From: Galaxea fascicularis
Lineage: Eukaryota > Cnidaria > Anthozoa > Scleractinia > Euphylliidae
NCBI GenBank assembly: GCA_948470475.1
Contig: OX419338.1
Coordinates: 2,336,444 to 2,400,443 of the forward strand
Direction of reading: 5' to 3'
Length of the DNA: 64,000 bases
This document shows positions 35,701 to 57,049 of this stretch, piece after piece. Under the pieces are notes generated by a model. The model saw nothing but the letters and a program-made list of their open reading frames with translations, was not told the origin of the DNA and did not search any database. Positions within the stretch are counted from its first letter, which is position 1; every line of letters starts with the position of its first letter. The position numbers and the translations under genes were made by a program.

Positions 35701-38700
35701 TCCAAAGTCACAGATCTTTAGAACAGTTCCACATCGTGTAAGCAGCAGACTGCAAGAAGAGAGAGTCATTCATGTTTGTGTCTACACCTGTAAATACATG
35801 TATGGCTTAAATGGTTCTTATGGTTTTGGTATCTCTGTAAAGTAAATTATTAATGTCCCTAAAATAATTTTTCAATTCCACCTGAAAATCAAGCTTCAAA
35901 ATTCCCACTTAAGCCATGAAGTTGACCAGGAGTCAGCACAAGAAAGAGACTGGGTTCCAGGACTGGTTGTGATGTCATGTCAGGAATCCAATGTTACTAT
36001 GTTCCATCACTCACCATGAATGGTGTTGTGAAGCCTCACATGGTTTTTGTAAGATAAAAGAATGAATTATGATGATCCTCAAGTTGTCTTCAAGTAAAGA
36101 AACTTGAAGATTGCTTCAGGTAGCTCTTGAGTGACATCAAGATCACTGGTTACCAATCTTTGATTAGACAGTGATCTTGTCTTGTCTTGACTGAAGTGGG
36201 AACTTTGAAGCATGGTGTCAGGGTGAAAAAATGGCAGCATTTGAAACATTTACAGTATTTCGTTTTATAGAGATACCAAAACCATAAAAACATATAGGCC
36301 TTATACACAGTTTAACTTACCAAGGTGTAAAATATGACTTTGGCATGACCACTGAAGTTTAACCTGCTGTTAGGGGAACTTTACATCTAGATAATCTTTG
36401 TTGCTGAACTTCATGGCAATATTCACTTCATAACTTCCTTAAGTTTGCATTTATATATTTTGTTTTTGTTTTGGGGTTGGTACAGTGGTGAGAGCGAGAT
36501 CACCTCCCACCAATGTGTCCCAAGTTCAATACCTGGACTCAGCGTCACAAGTAGGCTGAGTTTGTTGGTTCTCTACTCTGCTCCAAGAGTTTTTTCTCTG
36601 GGTACTCTGGTTTTCCCCTCTCTCCAAAAACCAACATTGGATTTGATTTGGTTTGATTTGAGAATTGTAAAGAATTTAGAATTTGGAATTGTAATGCACA
36701 TGTGATGAGCATTTTACTATGAAACATGTGCAATAGAAATAATATTATTAATAATTATTATTCTTACTTGGGTGGCTTCAGGTCTCTGTGAATTATTCCT
36801 TTTGGTTTGACGCCATGCAAATACTCCACACCTCTTGCACACTGTAAAGCCCAGCTCATAACATGAGAGGATGTGTAGATTGGGGCAGGCTGTGTAGGGT
36901 GTGTCCAGTGAAGTACTACATAATAATGACGAAAAACACACTAATTATCACATGCAATAACATTATCATTATTCATTTTCTTAAATTATTTTTCTATTCA
37001 TGACAGGAGCTAGGGGAACGGGATTAAAAGATAAATAAAGATTAAAAAAGATTAAAAAGCACAAATAAAGTAGCATTTACAGGTTGCTATTAGAACCAGG
37101 ACCTGGGTTACTGGAACCTGTACATGTTGTAGTATAAATTGGTTTTTGTTTAATTTTTTTTTTAACCAGTTTAAGTTTTATTTTTCTTTGAGTCAAATTC
37201 ATTACCATAATCTGAAACAAGGGAAAATAAAAATCAAACTAGTTGAAAAACATTTAAATCAGGAAAAAAAATTAAACCACAATATATACTGTATACAGAA
37301 TACAGTACCCCACCTTTCTCATGAAGGTATTGAAAAGGGTAAAGCCTTTGGTTAGTAACTTCAGTTTCCAGTTCATAAATTTTTCTACATTCAAGGCTTT
37401 TGCAAGTTATTTGACATCGGAGTTCCCATATAAATACTGTTATTTCTGAAGCGTTTGCCTACCCATTAAGATGGGGTCAGAAACCATGACAAGGTCTATT
37501 GAAAGCCAAAATTAAGCAGAAACTGTCTTTTGCAGAAACATCAGTGACAAAGGCACTCTACTGTATAACATGACAGTGTTTGAGGTAGCCTGCAGTCCAG
37601 GCATCTATGTAGGAAGAATGAGTTACTTTGTGAGCACTTGATAGCGCACAATGCCACCAAGATGGTGTTGCAACAACTGAGTGAACATCCACTGAAATAC
37701 CCTGCACTGCAGGCTATTTTTGAGGTTGTTACAACTTGCCACCAACAACCATCGCTTTCAAAAATATTCCCACAATGATGAATATAGTACAAACTACTGA
37801 CAGCAACTCACAACTATAAAGTGACCCTCCTTCTGCATACTCCATAACAAGACACACCTGAATAAAGAATACAGCAATGAGTTAAGGTCAAAACAATGAT
37901 GACAACAACCGTGAAATCAATAAGAATAATGACAGAAGCAGAGGAGGAGGAAGCAGATTTAATGCTAATGAATGACAGGGCTTGTAACAAGTGTATGTGA
38001 CTGTGGTAGTAGGCTGCTGTGGTAATCAAAGCGGGCACAGTTTTAGTTATAAGTTTGGCCAAGTAGCCGGTGACTAATGATGACTTGGACCTCCAACACT
38101 ATTTGGTTTATATTGATCAAGGTTTATAATGATCAAGGTGACTGCCATTTTGAAATTCTCATAAAGGTGACTAATTGTTCCAAGAAAAACTTACAGGGTC
38201 TTGTGTTGTACAGGCACCATAGAGCTTGATGATATTTTCATGGCTGATTCGAGACAACTGTTGCACCTACAGTGTATTACAAACAAATAAACAATATTTA
38301 ATACATAACTTAATCAAAAAGTGTAATGTGCCCCTGGCTGTTAAGGACAATCAACAAAGTAAAATAATGTATAAAGCAAAAAGTTCTTACCTCAACAACA
38401 AAAGCCTTCTTTTCTGCTTCAGTTTCAATGGTTTTTACAGCAACAATGAATTTCTTCCTCCATAGTGCTTTAGACACAACTCCAAATGCACCCCTTCCAA
38501 CAGTCTTAAAAAAGGGGGCATCAATTAGTTATAATAATGAATGGTAGTTCTGAACGTGTCTGACTTTCTTCTGGAAGCTGACAATTATTAATCATCACAC
38601 CATGACAGAGAGACCTGGATTGATATTTTATGTATCTGAGATCTCCATCTTAGACAGGACCAAAGCACGCTTTTTCAAGAATGAAGAATGAAATAATTTT

Positions 38701-41289
38701 TTGTGGCTATGTAGCCACTAAGGGTAAGTGACAAATTGATGACTTCAGTACACTAATGACAGGAATCCCAAAACAATGCCAAAACACAAGCAAACCTAAA
38801 CACAATGTCTACCACTCTGTTCTGGTCAGTGATCAACTTCTGGTTTATTTTATAGAATCAGAATTACTAAGTGTCTAAGTGGTCCATTCCTGCATATGTG
38901 CAATGTAGTTCATTAGTGTAGTAAGAGACTGTTTAAGATGTTTTGCAGTACCCACATGTATATATTGTGGTTCAAATTTTTCTTTGGTTAAAAATTTTTT
39001 GAACATTTTGATTTCCCTTTGTCTCCGAACCATTATCATAATCTGAGACGATGGAAAACAAAAATTAAACTGATTTGCAAATTTTTAAACCAAAGAAAAA
39101 TTTGAACCATAACATATACAATGCGTGGTAAAATTGAAGAACAGCTAACCTGCAAATCTGTCAGCTGACTGTCAGTAAATAGTCGGTCGGCCAGTGTTGT
39201 TAGTGAGTTCAGAAAATATTGGAAAAGGGGTAACCACAGACATGTACTTCTCCTAGTATCTTCACCCAAGTGTTCTCAAATTGTTTAGTCTCCCTAGATC
39301 CCATCCAATATGTAATAGAATTTATTCATGACTAACAGCTTAGCATTCTCAAAGGAAGATTATGGGTCAAAACACAAAAATTATTGAAAAAGAGAAGACG
39401 ATACAGACCATCAACAGTCCACTTTCCTTCAAATACATGTACAATCCCTCAAAATTAATAATACTGACAGGTCTCACAACCGACCCTGATGACCTGCACA
39501 AATATATGTTTCACTGGCAAATATGTATGTCCAATTCAAAATTGGAAGTAATCTAAGACCTCTTTTTCTTTAGATCCCACATTTGAACATAAATGCATTA
39601 ACAATATAAGCTTAAGTTAGTGTTGGAAACAAATAGCTAGGTAAATTATTAGCAAAAGAGACTTTTCACAGGACGTAACATGTCGATCAAAGTCAATCAT
39701 CGAAAACGTAATTGATAAGTCGATAGTACTCGATAGTTGTCGATAATTGTCAATCGACAAAGTAAATTTGTCGATAAAAGTCGATAATCACAAGATTTTT
39801 AAAACTGATTATCGATTTTATCGACAAAAATACAGACAAATGTCCCGAAATTCAAGTAACCAAACCAATAATAGCTCGAACGACTTTTTTGATGAAAGTG
39901 TAAACAGCTCTAAAGTTAATCTGTATGGCAATAAAGCTAAATAAAAACCTGAACAACCAAGTGGTCTGTTATTCATTATAGAATAGAATGTTTAAATTAC
40001 CTCGAGAAATGATCGATTAACAGTTTCAGCTTAGCGAAATCGCGATCCTTAACATAACTCGGACCAACCTAGTTCCCAGGGTCTCTCTAGGCGGGAGAGA
40101 TGAGAGACCCTGTTTCTTAGGGGGGACAGAACGGGCCAAAGTTTAGTCTAGATGAGGGAAAATCGAGGCCAGCAAATTAAGCAAAGTAAACGTTCATTTA
40201 CAACAGCGTTTAATTGTTAGGGTGACAATAGGAGCCAAACAGCATACTGGGAAATTAAATTTAACTATTGAAGTTTTGATTGATAAGCGCAGGGGTTTAA
40301 TCAGGTTTAACACATACACATAAATCATTGCTTACAGAATTAACAGCTGCTATAAAACACTTCGTCAGAAAGTATTTCAGAGATTCCATACGAAATGATT
40401 TGCTTAATAAAAAACTTTTGCTGGAAGAAAAGGGTACTTTCTCTGTGGTTATTCAGGTTTATATGAGCTTACAATTACAGTACAAAAGCGGTAAAATGAA
40501 GTCTTGGTATAGCCAATGCTGCTTTATTGATTTTTGCTCGGCAACTGTACTCTTTTTTCCCGCCATACATCGTTTTTTTGTATTTCCGATATTTGTCGAT
40601 TGAAATCGATCGAAATCGATCAAAATCAATCATAATCGAACAAAGTCGATAATCACAAGAAATTGTGTGATCGACTTTTATCGATTTCCGATATTTGTCG
40701 ATTGATTAATATCGACAGCGATCGACAACGATCGAGTTTTATCGACTATCGGAATTATCGACATGTTACGTCCTGCTTTTCATAACTTCTATCATCGATG
40801 GCTCAATGTCTTGCAAGTTATGGGTAAACAGAAATGACGTGACTCAGTGCTTCCTCCTGCTACACCTGATCAAGATACTTAACACACTCGAACCAGGTCT
40901 TAGATCTGTAAATTTTACAGCACGTTTGTCTCATTTGGCTTGGACCACCACGAAAAGAAAGGGTGGAGATGTGTCTGGTGATTCGCGTGACTTCAGGCTA
41001 GGAAGACGATCAAGAACAGTGCGCGATACAGATGCAACCAAATGCAAGAGAGCCAGTTAGGTGGGTCGCCTTGTCAGTAAATGGTCAAAAGCGGGCATTT
41101 ATTCCGTAGGTTAGCCACATTTGAATTTTCAAACTTTCGCGATAAGCTTTATAAGAGTTCATTTAATTAAGATTTAGTCTTATTTACGCATGAGCTTAAG
41201 CTTACCTCTATATTTTCAAGTTCAGAGCTATCAATTTCTTCAACAAATCCAGGCGGTGAATCAGGTTGCAAATCGTCATCGTCCTCCAT
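23764..41289 (-). CDS. MAP3K7: MAP3K7 / TAK1, TGF-beta-activated kinase 1
   Basis: Sixteen coding exons: 41289-41206, 38504-38391, 38266-38195, 37857-37812, 36915-36768, 35749-35625, 34930-34897, 34299-34202, 32851-32794, 29617-29545, 28910-27581, 27115-27066, 25264-25205, 24926-24871, 24134-24041, 23856-23764. All phases join, giving 844 residues. The kinase domain shows GRGAFG (31-36), catalytic Lys52, HRDLKPPN (148-155), DFG (169-171) and [14 protein letters not shown], with T178, T181 and S186 matching the TAK1 activation-loop sites. The C-terminus ([24 protein letters not shown] … [19 protein letters not shown]) is the helical region that in mammals binds TAB2/TAB3. TAK1 relays TGF-beta, IL-1/TLR and TNF signals to NF-kB, JNK and p38. 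The protein exceeds the human one (606 residues) because exon 11 alone encodes 443 residues of Ser/Pro-rich, partly acidic linker. Head to head with KATNA1. Confidence 0.96.
25363..26304. mobile_element. 942-bp TIR element with TAA target duplication
   Basis: Ends GGGACGGTTCATTATTTAT… and its inverse match for about 40 bp, and continue into ATGACCGGGTCGGATAA. TAA flanks both sides (25360-25362, 26305-26307), the 3-bp duplication typical of PIF/Harbinger transposons. Subterminal copies of GACCGGGTC are present. There is no transposase frame. It lies in the MAP3K7 intron between exons 12 and 13. Confidence 0.85.
29875..30296. repeat. tandem array, 147-bp unit, about 2.9 copies
   Basis: The start CAGTAATGGTTATTTAAAAT occurs at 29875, 30022 and 30169, an exact 147-bp spacing, and the copies are almost identical throughout. 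Each unit contains CCATGAATGG and CCCATTCATGG words in both orientations. It lies inside the inverted-repeat element, next to its left end. Confidence 0.9.
30763..31662 (+). pseudogene. two-exon SAM-like domain gene with in-frame stop
   Basis: Exon 1 is 30763-30901 (donor GTGAGT), exon 2 is 31442-31662 (acceptor CGACAG); they join in phase. The product opens [20 protein letters not shown], has one in-frame TAG at 30856-30858, then continues through [20 protein letters not shown] and [10 protein letters not shown] to [20 protein letters not shown] and ends SSEQMQ. The [15 protein letters not shown]…LGDQLKL pattern resembles a sterile alpha motif (SAM) helix bundle used for protein-protein contacts. 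The intact splice sites and frame after the stop suggest either recent decay or translation from the internal ATG at 30883. It lies inside an inverted-repeat element and was probably captured or is the element's own gene. Function unknown. Confidence 0.55.
33403..33566. mobile_element. palindromic MITE (ACTAACC ends), copy 2
   Basis: ATCTTACTAACCTCG at the left is mirrored by TTGGTTAGTAAGAGGT at the right, with TTTATGGCC…GGGCCATAA at the centre. The same centre and ends recur at about 55270-55395. It is in the MAP3K7 intron between exons 8 and 9. Confidence 0.75.
33638..33905. repeat. 268-bp hairpin with arms of about 120 bp
   Basis: The left arm AATTGAAGGGCTGA…CATTGTCCAGTAC is followed after about 30 nt by its reverse complement GTACTGGACAATG…CAGCCCTCCAATT. 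The match is close over the whole arm. It directly follows the palindrome ending at 33566. No coding content. Confidence 0.85.
35035..35135 (-). mobile_element. short tRNA-like SINE fragment
   Basis: On the minus strand it begins TTAGTTCAGTTGGT (box A-like) and TTTGGCTCCC (weak box B) and ends with ATCCGCAGTTC. The tail part recurs at about 35230-35300 in the same orientation, a second partial copy 200 nt away. It lies in the MAP3K7 intron between exons 6 and 7. Confidence 0.5.
36463..36680 (+). mobile_element. tRNA-derived SINE, second family
   Basis: It begins GGTACAGTGGTGAGAGCG (box A-like), then AGTTCAATACCTGGACTC (box B-like), continues with GGTTCTCTACTCTGCTCC and TTTTCTCTGGGTACTCTGG, and ends in TTTGATTTGGTTTGATTTG repeats, the tail form of this coral-type SINE. 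A similar TTGATTTGATTTGATTT remnant is at about 24337. It lies in the MAP3K7 intron between exons 5 and 6. Confidence 0.8.
37120..37320. repeat. inverted-repeat element (TTTAACCA type), copy 1
   Basis: A TTTTTTTTAACCAGTTTAAG arm, a centre with ACCATAATCTGAAAC, and a return arm AAAAATTAAACCACAATATA. The copy at 38945-39125 has the same centre and ends, so both are one dispersed family. It is intronic in MAP3K7. Confidence 0.55.
38945..39125. repeat. inverted-repeat element (TTTAACCA type), copy 2
   Basis: TTGTGGTTCAAATTTTTCTT is mirrored by AAGAAAAATTTGAACCATAA, with CCTTTGTCTCCGAACC…AATCTGAGACGATGG at the centre. Related to the copy at 37120-37320 and, more distantly, to about 45640-45960. 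Confidence 0.7.
39669..40775. mobile_element. 1107-bp TIR element with perfect 7-bp target duplication
   Basis: Terminal repeats CAGGACGTAACATGTCGAT face each other exactly, and CTTTTCA is duplicated on both flanks (39662-39668, 40776-40782). The 100-150 bp inside each end are packed with GTCGATAA/TTATCGAC and ATCGAT words, a dense subterminal array of the kind transposases bind. The interior frame (40328-40603) has no recognisable domain. A 7-bp duplication is uncommon and does not place it in a superfamily with certainty. It is in MAP3K7 intron 1. Confidence 0.88.
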
Positions 41290-42178
41290 TTCAGACAACT
41301 TAAGGACCGTTTTCGAGCAACAAAGAGTTGTTTGTCAACACACACTGTTAATTTCCTGAAATGCTTTACGCACAGTTCCGGATCTGGGAAGCTTTAAATG
41401 TGCATTTCCGAAGGAACCGCTAGAACAAATTGAGAAAACTGGCTTAAACAAGTCCAGAATTAACAAAATGATCAAACGATCATATTCTCCAAGCTTTCAG
41501 TATTGTTGCATCCGATGTTTCACCGAGAAAATACTATTTTCTTTCTGCAAGCAGGAAAACTGCTCTCATGTGACCGCCGCCATGTTTGTTTCGAATCAAA
41601 GCAAATACATATCCCATCATGACATGCGATTAAGCGCGCCAAGTGCATGCTCAAATACAGAAATGTCGAGCGGTTTTCCTTGAAATACTTGAAAAACGGT
41701 TTATCTTGCGATATCGAGGTAAGAATTAAGTTTATCCGAAATACTTTTGTCTTTATCTATACGAAATGAATGGGGTGAATGAAGAAGTAGTGATAATTTA
41801 TTTATTTACTGCGCGTGGTCCTTCATGTTAAGTTTGCTTTGTGTTTGTCACTTGACAGATTTGTAAACCACAGCTTGGTTTTGCCTTCGATTGTGGTGTT
41901 CCTGTTTCATTTAGGCCTGCTTTGTCCATATCAAATATTTCCTGCTAAAATAATTCGTCACGTGGTTATATAGGACATCTAAGAAGTAAATTCAACGCCC
42001 AACCACAACCATCATATTAGATATTTATGTATAAAATAAAATAATATAAGTTATAAGTTTAAGTTTTCTTAAGACTTAAGCTTAAGACTTAAAATTAGCC
42101 ACACGCTACTGTCGAGAGAAAAGTAGTGAAAGTGCCGAAAATGTTTCACCTTCAACTTTAAATTTCGTCTTCAGTAAA
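41290..42178. promoter_or_regulatory. bidirectional promoter region MAP3K7 / KATNA1
   Basis: The divergent start codons are 889 bp apart. The stretch has no repeat element that I can see and includes a GGTCACATGAGAG E-box and ACATGGCGGCGG (YY1-like, minus strand, about 41570-41590). A short upstream frame, 41468-41683 on +, has no family resemblance and is not called. Shared regulation of the two genes is inferred from layout only. Confidence 0.5.
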
Positions 42179-53584
<11,406 letters not shown>

Positions 53585-54127
53585 GTGTTGACAACTTTCG
53601 ATATTTCTTGACGGTTTTCCAAGACTCCGTCTTTGTGTGTAAGAAGGAGACAATGAAAGATTTCATTCGCCTTATTTTCGGTTTATTCGCGTGAAAAGTA
53701 TTTATTTTGCAGTGTTAAATACACCGTAAGATAACATTTCTGTGTTGATCTAATAAGAAACATTAAAAAGAGAAATGATCGGTTGTGTGCTTATTGTTGT
53801 TGTTTTGTTGACATACTGAAGTTAACGCTGATCAAAATAAAAGACGAAACAGAGTAAAGGAGATTTACGGGAAAAATAAGTTTATCTTTCCAAATGTTTT
53901 TGTAATGATGGACAGCCAATAGGCCATATTCGTATTCTCGGTATTGAACTGGATCTAGCATGAAGTGGAGGCTCTTGCGGGGGATGCATTTACATATGAG
54001 GCTGCGCGCGCGAAGAAACTTTTTTCAGTGCTGTAGGAACGCCCCTAGGCTCCTTCGCAGCCGTTTTTTTGGGATGTCACGGGAAAGCGTTGCGTGACAC
54101 CCCCAAAAAAGGCTGCGAAAGAGACCA

Positions 54128-54379
54128 GGGGCGCTCTCCATTTACACGGAAAACCCGGGAATTCTGGTTGGAAAATCAAATGGTACACACCATTCCATTT
54201 GGAACGTTTCAGAAATTATGGACCATCGGCTTAATCAATGCACTTTTTCTGTTCTTTCTTAGCTCCCCAACTGATATTAGACCTGTGGCTTATCCATTTT
54301 GTATTTGAACAAGCTGCAGCATCGAATATTTAAACCTAAAATTTCCACCCGGATGGATCGTGTAAATGGAAAGCACCCC
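54128..54379. mobile_element. 252-bp TIR MITE (GGGGCGCTCTCCATTTACACG)
   Basis: The left end GGGGCGCTCTCCATTTACAC and the inverted right end GGGGTGCTTTCCATTTACAC match over about 30 bp. An internal smaller inverted repeat (CAAATGGTACACACC…CCATTTGG) is present. No target duplication was evident. Confidence 0.75.
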
Positions 54380-55269
54380 AGATGGGATCTCGGAAATTCT
54401 ACTTCCTGTGTTTTTTGTCCGGCATTTTCAGTAAATAAGTACATCGTAAAAAGCAGTAAAACTTAATTTTATTGATCTCTTATCCAACTGAATAAGTGTT
54501 TAAGATATGGCTACAGTATTACAAAAAAAGCCATTTTTTTTCGATTTACTGTGTGTGAAACCACTGCTCCATTGCAAATGGAACGGCTTTGCAGACCAAA
54601 ATGCAAATCTTGTTGTACTTTGCCTTAATGATTAGTTAAATCTAACTTAAATTAGATCAACATTTGAAAACAACAGTTGCCATACCGTCGAGGCACAGTG
54701 ACAGATTTTTCTCGAGTTCTGTCAGGCTTTTGACCCACAGGACACCCTAGCTAAAGGTCAAACAACCATTACACTCTCCTCCTTGACACCAACTCAGGTT
54801 TATTTGACATAAAATAAATTATTGTTCTGACACTGTTTCAAAATTTCCAAAAAAGTTTTACTTATCGACAAATCTATCACATATAGCATGTTACACTCTG
54901 CTTATTTCCGAGTCTGATAACTTCTTTGTACAAAATTATGAAGACTGATGTGGGTGGAGGCAGGAAGAGCTGAATTTCAAGGACTGAAAGGCACCAACAC
55001 AAAACGTTTTAAAAGTCTTTAATTTGGAGAACTGATTGATTAAGAGAGGTGGCCTTGCCCCATACAATAGATGTGAGATTGGATCTGGGACACATTAACC
55101 TTGCTCAGCAAACTCTTCCCTTAAGAAGTTCTCTTAAAGCATCTTTAAGCAGAGGAAAAGAGTTCCTGTTACTTTAGCTAGCCCCTTTTTGTTCCCAGCA
55201 CTGTCAATGGCACTGAGATTTTTATTGGTTTTGAGAGTTAGATAAAGGACAAAAATAAATTAATGTTTC

Positions 55270-55395
55270 TTCTTCCTCGTTTTTTCCCGTTGATTTATGG
55301 CCCGCATGCTTCGTGCTTGGGCCATAAGTGGACGGGAAAAAACTCAGTCTGTAACTTACAGTACGGACCTCGTACTCGGTTAGTAAGAGGTATTT
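55270..55395. mobile_element. palindromic MITE (ACTAACC type), copy 3
   Basis: TTTATGGCCCGCATGCTTCG and GGGCCATAA with flanking TTTTTTCCCG/CGGGAAAAAA arms; the right end CGGTTAGTAAGAGGTAT equals that of 33403-33566. The left end appears lost or diverged. Confidence 0.7.
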
Positions 55396-55477
55396 ATTGT
55401 CCTCACATTTAATTCTTCCTAAAAAGTCTCAATAGTACAATACACAAGTCATCTAGAATCTCTTTATTTACTCTTGG

Positions 55478-57003
55478 CTACTTTCCATTGGCAGCATCAG
55501 CAGTAGCAGCACCCTCTCCTTCTTTTACCTTCTCGTATCTCTGCACATTCCTGTCATGAAGTGATTCTAACGTATGTTCCCTGCGTCCCTTCTGTGATAC
55601 TTTTATGATCCAAATGGCACCAACAAGGAAAACAGTTCCCATTACAATATTGATTCCAATGCGACGGCGACTATTCGCTCTTTCCATGGTAGCTGTCCTA
55701 ATAACAAAAAATGGTAAAGATTTTCACTACTGAGTACAATATCTGTTATTCCTAAAAATACTCACACCCTTCCAATGGAAGTCTTTATGGTTCCAAACTT
55801 CATGATTTGAAAATTCCATATAATTCATCATAAAAACTTTTGCTTTGGAGACCTTGTTCATACTCAAATTTTCTGTTCTTCAGAGCCAGAAGTATAAGAA
55901 AATCAAGGTTCTCCTCACAGATGTGTTTATGTTTGCATTTTTTCTAATCCAACAACACACTGATTTTCATAAAATCAAACAACTCAATGAAATTAAAAGA
56001 AAAAGCCAAATTATCATCAGTGAGTCACTGTAATTTCATCTGAAAATGTCCATTACTTTTTGTATTTTACATATTTACAAATGCTAGTTACATGGGAAAA
56101 AGGGCAGCTGCAGTTCTGAGGATCTAATTATTTCAGAAAATAACAGCAACAAGATGACTGCCATAGAGGTGTTCCACTGTGATGATGAATGCTGCTCTTT
56201 CTTTAAAACCAGTGTACCATCAGCATTATTAAAATTTGTTTTTGTTCATTGATAGTATATGACACAAAAGTTAAAACTGAACAAGGGAAACACAAATTAA
56301 ATAATAGTTTTAATGACGCACTGTACTTACAGTACTTCAGAAGGGATTGGTGGTTTCATTGTTCTTGTTAGGATCAGGCTGATTCTGTCCACAGATGACA
56401 CACGATGCATTGAAGGAACATGACTTCCTTGTTCCCCTGTAACAAACAAATATAAAGGTCAGAACACTCTTAGACAAGGCAAGGACAAGTCTCTGCAATA
56501 AGTTGCCTTCTGTGCACATATACTGCTGGGTCAAAAAATTATTATTATAGCAGTATTGTACTTCTAGATGCTGAACTTGCTAAAGAACGTAGGGCATAAT
56601 AACGTAACCTATGTTCCTTCCGGGATTATAACTTTCTATAATATACTAAGTACAACATGGAAACCTAATAACATTAATTGAAACCTACTCGTATGCCTAT
56701 AAAAAACTAATTTAAAAACAACGTCCTAAAATTTACTAGAAAGGCTGGCAACTGGTTACTATCAATTTCACTATTTACAGTCCATCTTAAAGTCAATTAG
56801 GCAGCAACCTTGAATGTCCGAGCGATGTGGAGCGTACTTGAAATGACCAATCTCTGCATTAGCCTTAAGATTTCTCTGCACCTAGAACCTAGGAGCACCC
56901 TGAGGGATCTTTCCATGTCCACACTCCAGCCTCCCAACACATCTATGATCACATTGTACTGGTTGATCTTATAACCCTTGTACTGTGCTTATTATTATTG
57001 TTG

Positions 57004-57049
<46 letters not shown>

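Larger units (their letters stand above)
53585..55477. other. KATNA1 3' region and intergenic repeats
   Basis: A palindrome at 54034-54125 (CCTTCGCAGCCGTTTTTTTG mirrored by CAAAAAAGGCTGCG) abuts the 252-bp TIR element at 54128-54379. A palindromic MITE lies at about 55270-55395. Otherwise no gene features. Confidence 0.5.

Noticed and set aside
41468..41683. 71-codon frame between MAP3K7 and KATNA1 as a gene
   Set aside because: Cys-rich in appearance but no family match, no splice context, and it lies in the shared promoter.
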